Shown piece by piece: positions 5,156-11,366 of a DNA stretch of 11,366 nucleotides. The translations under genes were made by a program, and so were the position numbers. The DNA is from Gammaproteobacteria bacterium (GTDB lineage Bacteria > Pseudomonadota > Gammaproteobacteria > Enterobacterales > Alteromonadaceae). A model generated the notes under the pieces. The model was not told where the DNA came from. It searched no databases and saw only the letters and a program-made list of their open reading frames with translations. Numbering within the stretch: the stretch's first letter is position 1; each line of letters starts with the position of its first letter. The stretch spans positions 1 to 11,366 of the forward strand of contig JAIXSW010000272.1 of the NCBI GenBank assembly GCA_027484495.1, given 5' to 3'.

Positions 5156-8100
5156 ATGACTTACTCTTATTCTGAAAAGAAACGTATCCGTAAGGACTTC
5201 GGTAAACGTCCACAAGTGTTGGATGTACCATATCTGTTGTCGATTCAAATCGAATCGTTCAGCAAGTTTATTGAGCCAGATCCAGAAGGCGAATACGGCT
5301 TAGAAGCTGCGTTCCGTTCTGTTTTTCCAATCAAAAGTTACTCTGGCAGCGCAGAACTGCAGTACGTCAGCTATCGGATTGGTGAGCCGGTGTTTGATGT
5401 GAAAGAGTGTCAAATCCGCGGTGTCACCTACTCAGCGCCATTACGCGTCAAACTGCGCATGGTACTGTTTGATAAAGAAGCACCAGGTACGATCAAAGAT
5501 ATCCGCGAACAAGAAGTCTATATGGGCGAAATCCCATTGATGACTGAAAACGGTACTTTTGTTATCAATGGTACTGAGCGTGTTATTGTTTCTCAGCTGC
5601 ACCGTAGTCCGGGCGTGTTTTTTGATCACGACCGTGGCAAGACTCACTCATCAGGCAAAGTGTTATATAACGCACGTGTGATCCCTTACCGTGGGTCATG
5701 GCTTGATTTTGAGTTTGACGCCAAAGATGCTCTGTTCGTCCGTATCGACCGTCGCCGCAAACTGCCTGCGACCATTCTGTTACGTGCATTGAACCTGAGC
5801 ACTGAAGACATCCTCACTACTTTCTTTGATAGCACCACTTTTGAGATCAAAGATGGCAAGTTGATGATGGAAGTAGTCGCCAACCGTCTGCGTGGTGAAA
5901 CTGCTGCATTTGATATTAAAGATAACAATGGCGAAGTCATTGTTGAAGCTGGCCGCCGTATTACGGCAAAACATGTTCGCCAGTTAGAAAAAACCGGCAT
6001 GACCCTGATGGAAGTACCACACGAGTACGTCGTCGGCCGCGTCCTTTCGAAAAATTATGCTGACCGTTCGACCGGAGAGATTATTGCCGAAGCGAACGCC
6101 GAGCTCACACTGGAGCTGTTAGCGAAACTTGCCAAAGCTGGTTATGAAAGCTTTGAGACGTTGTTTATCAACGATTTGGACCAAGGTGCATACATTTCTG
6201 ACACCTTACGCATCGATCCGAGTAATAACCGGATGGAAGCCCTGGTCGAGATCTACCGCATGATGCGTCCTGGTGAACCACCAACGCGCGAAGCTGCGGA
6301 AACTTTATTTGAAAATCTGTTCTTCTCTGAAGATCGTTACGACCTGTCAACTGTAGGCCGCATGAAGTTCAACCGTCGGGTTAATTTCGAAGAAGGCACA
6401 GGTGTTGGTGTACTGAGCAAAGAAGACATTCTTGCTGTCATGAAAGTCCTGATTAATATCCGGAATGGTAACGGCGAAGTCGATGATATCGACCACCTGG
6501 GTAACCGTCGTATCCGTTCAGTCGGCGAAATGGCAGAAAACCAATTCCGTGTTGGTTTAGTTCGTGTTGAGCGCGCAGTGAAAGAACGTCTGTCATTAGG
6601 CGATCTGGATGCTGTGATGCCACAGGATCTGATCAACGCGAAGCCAATCTCTGCAGCTGTGAAAGAGTTCTTCGGTTCAAGCCAACTGTCTCAGTTCATG
6701 GACCAGAACAATCCACTGTCAGAAGTTACACACAAACGCCGTATTTCTGCGTTAGGCCCTGGTGGTCTGACACGCGAGCGCGCAGGCTTCGAAGTCCGCG
6801 ACGTTCACCCAACGCATTACGGTCGTGTTTGCCCAATCGAAACGCCTGAAGGTCCGAATATCGGTCTGATTAACTCGCTGTCTATGTTCGCGCAGACCAA
6901 CGAGTACGGTTTCCTTGAAACCCCATACCGCCGGATTGAAGATGGTATCGTCACTGACGAAGTTGATTTCCTGTCAGCGATTGAAGAAGGTAACTTCGTC
7001 ATTGCACAGGCAAACGCTGAACTGAGCGCAGAAAACCGTCTGGTTGAAGAGCTGGTTCCTTGCCGTTTCAAAAACGAATTTACACTGATGCCAGCCGACA
7101 AAGTCCAGTACATGGACGTTGCTCCGCAGCAGATCGTGTCAGTCGCTGCAGCTCTGATCCCGTTCCTGGAACACGATGACGCCAACCGCGCATTGATGGG
7201 TTCGAACATGCAACGTCAGGCCGTTCCAACTTTACGTGCTGATAAGCCGTTAGTAGGTACCGGTGTTGAGCGTGTTGTGGCCAAAGATTCTGGTGTGACC
7301 GTGGTCGCGAAGCGTGGTGGTGTAATCGATTATGTCGACGCCAGCCGCATCGTGATCAAAGTACACGAAGAAGAAATGGTCGCTGGTGAAGCCGGTATCG
7401 ACATCTACAACCTGACTAAATACACCCGTTCTAACCAGAACACTTGTATCAACCAGCGTCCATGCGTCAACCATGGTGAGCCAATCGAACGTGGCGATGT
7501 CCTCGCTGACGGTCCGTCTACAGATTTAGGCGAACTGGCGTTAGGCCAAAACTTACGTGTCGCGTTCATGCCTTGGAACGGTTACAACTTCGAAGACTCG
7601 ATTTTGTTATCTGAGCGTTTAGTCCAGGAAGATCGCCTGACCACTATCCATATTCAGGAACTGAGCTGTATCGCCCGTGATACCAAGTTAGGTGCTGAAG
7701 AAATCACCGCTGACATTCCAAACGTCGGTGAATCAGCGCTGTCGAAACTGGATGAAGCCGGTATCGTCTATATCGGTGCTGAAGTGAAAGGCGGCGACAT
7801 TCTGGTCGGTAAAGTAACACCAAAAGGTGAGAGCCAGCTGACGCCAGAAGAAAAACTGTTACGCGCGATTTTTGGTGAGAAAGCGTCTGACGTTAAAGAT
7901 ACCTCTTTACGCGTACCAAACTCTGTCACAGGTACTGTGATCGATGTACAGGTCTTTACCCGCGATGGCGTGGAAAAAGACAAACGTGCGCGTGAGATTG
8001 AAGAGATGGAAATCAAACAGGCCAAAAAAGACCTGAATGAAGAATTCCGTATCCTTGAAGAAGGTATCTTCAGTCGTGCCCGTAACCTGCTGGAGGGTAC

Positions 8101-9181
8101 TGGTGTCGACCGTGCCAAGCTGAACAATATGCGCGGTGACGTGCTGTTGTCACAAAGCCTGGCGGACGAAGACAAACAGAACGATCTGGAACAATTAGCG
8201 GCTCAGTACGAAGAAATCCGTATTGAATACGATAAGAAGTTCGAAGCAAAACGCCGCAAGATTGTACAGGGCGATGACCTGGCTCCTGGCGTGTTGAAAA
8301 TCGTTAAAGTTTACTTAGCTGTAAAACGTCGCATCCAGCCAGGTGACAAAATGGCCGGCCGTCACGGTAACAAGGGTGTTATCTCTTCTATCGTGCCAGT
8401 GGAAGACATGCCATATGACGAAAAAGGTCAACCGGTTGATATCGTCCTGAACCCGCTGGGCGTTCCGTCGCGGATGAACATCGGTCAGATCCTGGAAACG
8501 CACTTAGGCTTAGCCGCTCGTGGTATCGGTGACAAGATTGACGCCATGATTAAAGAGCAAAAAGAAGTCGCTGAGATCCGTGACTTTCTGGTGAAAGCCT
8601 ATGCTCTGGGTGAGTCTCGTCAGAACGTTGATGTGGCAAACTTCACCGATGACGAAGTCCGTCGTCTGGCGCAAAACCTGCGCAAAGGTTTACCAGTCGC
8701 ATCACCGGTCTTTGATGGCGCGAAAGAAAGCGAAATCAAAGAACTGCTGGCACTGGCTGACCTGCCGACCAGCGGTCAGATCACGCTGTATGATGGCCGG
8801 ACCGGTAACACCTTCGAGCGTAAAGTTACAGTTGGCTACATGTACATGCTGAAACTGAACCACTTAGTTGACGACAAGATGCACGCCCGTTCTACTGGTT
8901 CGTACAGTCTGGTTACACAACAGCCACTGGGCGGTAAAGCTCAGTTCGGTGGTCAGCGCTTCGGTGAGATGGAAGTGTGGGCACTGGAAGCATACGGTGC
9001 AGCCTATACCCTGCAGGAAATGTTGACTGTGAAGTCTGATGACGTGAATGGCCGGACCAAGATGTATAAAAACATCGTGGATGGCGACCACCGCATGGAA
9101 CCAGGCATGCCAGAATCTTTCAACGTATTGATGAAAGAAATCCGTTCGCTCGGTATCAACATCGAATTGGAAGAGGAATAA
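5156..9181 (+). CDS. rpoB: DNA-directed RNA polymerase subunit beta
   Basis: RpoB forms one half of the active-site cleft of RNA polymerase and the rifampicin pocket. The 1341-residue product (E. coli 1342) is collinear with E. coli, so key residues keep the same numbers. The rifampicin region (FFGSSQLSQFMDQNNPLSEVTHKRRISALGP, from 505) holds D516, H526 and S531 in wild-type, drug-sensitive form. E813-D814 lie in GYNFEDSI, and K1065 and K1073 in GDKMAGRHGNKG. One residue is missing relative to E. coli near 1130, in the segment ALGESRQNVD (E. coli has GADVRQ). The C-terminal anchor PESFNVLMKEIRSLGINIEL, which meets RpoC, is intact. The start ATG follows GAGGA (5146-5150) at a 5-base spacing. 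Expression depends on read-through of the attenuator upstream. Confidence 0.99.
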   Translation: MTYSYSEKKRIRKDFGKRPQVLDVPYLLSIQIESFSKFIEPDPEGEYGLEAAFRSVFPIKSYSGSAELQYVSYRIGEPVFDVKECQIRGVTYSAPLRVKLRMVLFDKEAPGTIKDIREQEVYMGEIPLMTENGTFVINGTERVIVSQLHRSPGVFFDHDRGKTHSSGKVLYNARVIPYRGSWLDFEFDAKDALFVRIDRRRKLPATILLRALNLSTEDILTTFFDSTTFEIKDGKLMMEVVANRLRGETAAFDIKDNNGEVIVEAGRRITAKHVRQLEKTGMTLMEVPHEYVVGRVLSKNYADRSTGEIIAEANAELTLELLAKLAKAGYESFETLFINDLDQGAYISDTLRIDPSNNRMEALVEIYRMMRPGEPPTREAAETLFENLFFSEDRYDLSTVGRMKFNRRVNFEEGTGVGVLSKEDILAVMKVLINIRNGNGEVDDIDHLGNRRIRSVGEMAENQFRVGLVRVERAVKERLSLGDLDAVMPQDLINAKPISAAVKEFFGSSQLSQFMDQNNPLSEVTHKRRISALGPGGLTRERAGFEVRDVHPTHYGRVCPIETPEGPNIGLINSLSMFAQTNEYGFLETPYRRIEDGIVTDEVDFLSAIEEGNFVIAQANAELSAENRLVEELVPCRFKNEFTLMPADKVQYMDVAPQQIVSVAAALIPFLEHDDANRALMGSNMQRQAVPTLRADKPLVGTGVERVVAKDSGVTVVAKRGGVIDYVDASRIVIKVHEEEMVAGEAGIDIYNLTKYTRSNQNTCINQRPCVNHGEPIERGDVLADGPSTDLGELALGQNLRVAFMPWNGYNFEDSILLSERLVQEDRLTTIHIQELSCIARDTKLGAEEITADIPNVGESALSKLDEAGIVYIGAEVKGGDILVGKVTPKGESQLTPEEKLLRAIFGEKASDVKDTSLRVPNSVTGTVIDVQVFTRDGVEKDKRAREIEEMEIKQAKKDLNEEFRILEEGIFSRARNLLEGTGVDRAKLNNMRGDVLLSQSLADEDKQNDLEQLAAQYEEIRIEYDKKFEAKRRKIVQGDDLAPGVLKIVKVYLAVKRRIQPGDKMAGRHGNKGVISSIVPVEDMPYDEKGQPVDIVLNPLGVPSRMNIGQILETHLGLAARGIGDKIDAMIKEQKEVAEIRDFLVKAYALGESRQNVDVANFTDDEVRRLAQNLRKGLPVASPVFDGAKESEIKELLALADLPTSGQITLYDGRTGNTFERKVTVGYMYMLKLNHLVDDKMHARSTGSYSLVTQQPLGGKAQFGGQRFGEMEVWALEAYGAAYTLQEMLTVKSDDVNGRTKMYKNIVDGDHRMEPGMPESFNVLMKEIRSLGINIELEEE

Positions 9182-9189
9182 CCCTCGGC

Positions 9190-9245
9190 CCCCCTGCGCA
9201 AGCAGGGGGAATTTGCTGAGTAATGATTTGGGGCCTTCGCGCCCC
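9190..9245 (+). other. Two GC-rich hairpins in the rpoB-rpoC spacer
   Basis: CCCCCTGC (9190-9197) pairs perfectly with GCAGGGGG (9202-9209) around GCAA, a GNRA-type tetraloop. A second hairpin is GGGGC (9230-9234) with GCCCC (9241-9245) around CTTCGC. Neither is followed by a T-run, so rpoC transcription should not stop here. They may stabilise or direct cutting of the rpoBC mRNA. The remaining spacer shows only the rpoC ribosome binding site. Confidence 0.6.
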
Positions 9246-9276
9246 CTGACTGGTTAACCTCTGACAGGAGAGTAAA

Positions 9277-11366
9277 GTGAAAGACTTATTAAAGTTTCTG
9301 AAACAGCAAACAAAAACTGAAGAGTTCGATGTGATCCGCATTGGCCTGTCTTCACCGGACATGATCCGTTCGTGGTCATTTGGTGAAGTGAAAAAGCCAG
9401 AAACCATCAACTACCGGACCTTTAAGCCAGAGCGCGATGGCCTGTTTTGTGCCCGCATCTTTGGCCCGGTGAAAGATTATGAATGTCTGTGCGGTAAGTA
9501 CAAACGTCTGAAACACCGTGGTGTGATTTGTGAGAAGTGTGGCGTTGAAGTCACGCTGACCAAAGTACGCCGTGAGCGCATGGGCCATATTGAACTGGCA
9601 AGCCCGGTTGCCCATATTTGGTTCCTGAAATCACTGCCGAGCCGTATCGGTTTACTGTTAGACATGACGCTGCGTGATATCGAGCGCGTACTGTATTTCG
9701 AAAGCTACGTAGTGACTGAGCCTGGTATGACTTCTTTAGAGCGTCGTCAGATGCTGACTGAAGAAGAATACTTAGACGTGCTGGAAGAGCACGGCGACGA
9801 GTTCGAAGCCAAAATGGGTGCAGAAGCAATTCTGGATCTGTTAAAAGGCATTGAACTGGCTACAGAAATCAAGCAAATGCGTGAAGAGTTGCCAACGATC
9901 AACTCTGAAACCAAACGGAAGAAAATCAGCAAACGCTTAAAGCTGATGGAAGCCTTCCACACTTCTGGTAACAAACCAGAGTGGATGATCATGACAGTGC
10001 TGCCAGTACTGCCACCGGATTTACGTCCGCTGGTTCCATTGGACGGCGGTCGTTTTGCGACTTCAGATCTGAACGATCTGTATCGTCGCGTGATCAACCG
10101 GAACAACCGTCTGAAGCGTCTGTTAGATCTGTCTGCGCCTGACATCATCGTCCGTAACGAAAAGCGGATGTTGCAGGAAGCAGTGGATGCGCTGTTAGAT
10201 AACGGCCGTCGTGGCCGTGCTATTACTGGTTCTAACAAGCGTCCGCTGAAATCTTTAGCTGACATGATCAAAGGTAAACAAGGTCGTTTCCGTCAGAACT
10301 TATTAGGTAAGCGCGTCGACTACTCAGGTCGTTCTGTTATTACCGTAGGTCCTACACTGCGTCTGCACCAGTGTGGTCTGCCGAAGAAAATGGCTCTTGA
10401 ACTGTTCAAACCGTTCATCTATGGCAAGCTGGAAGCTCGTGGTTTAGCCACGACGATCAAAGCTGCCAAGAAAATGGTTGAGCGCGAAGAAGGTGCAGTA
10501 TGGGACGTTCTGGACGAAGTGATCCGTGAACATCCGGTCCTGCTGAACCGCGCACCAACACTGCACCGTCTTGGTATTCAGGCCTTTGAGCCCGTGCTGA
10601 TTGAAGGTAAAGCGATCCAACTGCACCCGTTAGTGTGTGCGGCATACAACGCCGACTTCGACGGTGACCAGATGGCGGTCCACGTACCGTTGACGCTGGA
10701 AGCTCAGTTAGAAGCCCGCGCGCTGATGATGTCGACCAACAACGTACTGTCGCCAGCGAACGGTGAACCAATCATCGTTCCTTCACAGGACGTTGTATTG
10801 GGTCTGTATTACATGACTCGTGAAGCCATCAACGCCAAAGGCGAAGGCATGATGTTCAAGAGCCCGAAAGAAGCGGAAAAAGCATTCCGTGCTGGTGTTG
10901 CCAGCCTGCATGCCCGCGTCAAAGTGCGCTTGACTGAAGTGACGAACCACGAAGACGGCACCAGCACCAGCAAGACATCTGTACGTGATACGACAGTTGG
11001 CCGTGCAATTCTGTACTCTATCCTGCCAACAGGTCTGGCGTTTGATTCTATCAACCAGGCAATGGGCAAGAAGCAGATTTCACGCTTACTGAACGGTTCC
11101 TACCGTCGGATCGGCCTGAAAAACACTGTTATTCTGGCGGACCAAATCATGTACACCGGTTTCCACTACGCGATGCTGTCAGGTGTGTCTGTAGGTATTG
11201 ATGACATGGTCATCCCTGCGGCAAAAGTTGACATTATCGGTGCTGCGGAAGCAGAAGTTGCGGAAATTCAGGACCAGTTCCAACAAGGTCTTGTTACAGC
11301 CGGTGAAAAATACAACAAAGTTATCGATATCTGGTCAACGGCGAACGAAGCGTTGTCAAAAGCCAT
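9277..11366 (+). CDS. rpoC: DNA-directed RNA polymerase subunit beta' (3' end outside window)
   Basis: RpoC holds the catalytic magnesium of RNA polymerase. I start it at GTG 9277, preceded by AGGAG (9266-9270) at a 6-base spacing; this gives MKDLLKFLKQQTKTEEFD, matching the E. coli N-terminus. The frame stays open for 696 complete codons and the window ends two bases into the next codon, so about half of the roughly 1400-residue protein is visible. The zinc-ribbon cysteines are at 70, 72, 85 and 88 (CLCGKYKRLKHRGVICEKCG). The clamp helices that bind sigma lie in RRVINRNNRLKRLLDL and after. The absolutely conserved NADFDGDQMAVH places the metal-binding aspartates at 460, 462 and 464, the same numbers as E. 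coli. The bridge helix and trigger loop lie beyond the window. It is cotranscribed with rpoB across a 95-base spacer. Confidence 0.98.
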   Translation, partial: MKDLLKFLKQQTKTEEFDVIRIGLSSPDMIRSWSFGEVKKPETINYRTFKPERDGLFCARIFGPVKDYECLCGKYKRLKHRGVICEKCGVEVTLTKVRRERMGHIELASPVAHIWFLKSLPSRIGLLLDMTLRDIERVLYFESYVVTEPGMTSLERRQMLTEEEYLDVLEEHGDEFEAKMGAEAILDLLKGIELATEIKQMREELPTINSETKRKKISKRLKLMEAFHTSGNKPEWMIMTVLPVLPPDLRPLVPLDGGRFATSDLNDLYRRVINRNNRLKRLLDLSAPDIIVRNEKRMLQEAVDALLDNGRRGRAITGSNKRPLKSLADMIKGKQGRFRQNLLGKRVDYSGRSVITVGPTLRLHQCGLPKKMALELFKPFIYGKLEARGLATTIKAAKKMVEREEGAVWDVLDEVIREHPVLLNRAPTLHRLGIQAFEPVLIEGKAIQLHPLVCAAYNADFDGDQMAVHVPLTLEAQLEARALMMSTNNVLSPANGEPIIVPSQDVVLGLYYMTREAINAKGEGMMFKSPKEAEKAFRAGVASLHARVKVRLTEVTNHEDGTSTSKTSVRDTTVGRAILYSILPTGLAFDSINQAMGKKQISRLLNGSYRRIGLKNTVILADQIMYTGFHYAMLSGVSVGIDDMVIPAAKVDIIGAAEAEVAEIQDQFQQGLVTAGEKYNKVIDIWSTANEALSKA

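Noticed and set aside
6668..6750. Rifampicin-resistance changes in RpoB
   Set aside because: Residues at the usual resistance positions (Q513, D516, H526, S531) are wild type.
9190..9209. rpoB-rpoC hairpin as an intrinsic terminator
   Set aside because: The stem is strong but is followed by AATTTG rather than a T-run, and rpoC directly downstream needs read-through.
9747..10271. 174-codon - strand open frame opposite rpoC
   Set aside because: It is antisense to highly conserved rpoC sequence, with a low-complexity Ser/Arg-rich translation, typical of a shadow frame.
1..11366. A novel accessory system, mobile element or CRISPR array
   Set aside because: Every gene is a conserved housekeeping gene in the standard order. 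I saw no direct-repeat arrays, transposase motifs or att-like duplications beside the tRNA, and no unexplained coding space.

Overview
The window is a conserved housekeeping locus of a gammaproteobacterium, in the order tuf - tRNA-Trp - secE - nusG - rplK - rplA - rplJ - rplL - rpoB - rpoC, all on the + strand. The proteins are collinear with and very close to their Escherichia coli counterparts. Catalytic residues of RpoB and RpoC fall at the same residue numbers as in E. coli. The placement of tRNA-Trp directly upstream of secE, the protein details and the mixed CTG/TTA leucine usage suggest a non-enterobacterial gammaproteobacterium, perhaps Aeromonadales (Tolumonas or Aeromonas relatives). 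That placement is inferred from memory of the families and was not tested.

Layout. Positions 1-1185 are a complete tuf gene (EF-Tu) followed by a strong intrinsic terminator. A consensus promoter (about 1329-1356) then drives tRNA-Trp (1402-1478), probably with secE and nusG on the same transcript, which ends at an intrinsic terminator at 2502-2535. The rplK promoter overlaps that terminator, and its leader folds into a probable L1 binding site before rplK-rplA. A second promoter (3762-3790) and a long structured leader, the probable L10(L12)4 autoregulatory site, precede rplJ-rplL. A terminator-like attenuator (5016-5046) separates rplL from rpoB. A short spacer with two GC-rich hairpins separates rpoB from rpoC, which starts at GTG 9277 and runs off the window end after 696 complete codons.

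How the genes work together. EF-Tu delivers aminoacyl-tRNA to the ribosome. L11, L1, L10 and L7/L12 form the stalk and factor-binding regions of the 50S subunit that EF-Tu and EF-G use. RpoB and RpoC are the two large RNA polymerase subunits, NusG couples that polymerase to Rho and to the ribosome, and SecE belongs to the membrane translocon. The control elements match the known logic of this locus: strong promoters with GC-rich start regions (consistent with stringent control), autogenous translational repression by L1 and L10, and partial termination that lowers polymerase output relative to ribosomal protein output.

I see no mobile element, CRISPR array, defence system, toxin-antitoxin pair or unexplained gene. 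The most interesting signals are regulatory: the -10 hexamers of both ribosomal-protein promoters lie in the loop of a GC-rich inverted repeat, and the rpoB-rpoC spacer carries a perfect GNRA-capped hairpin.
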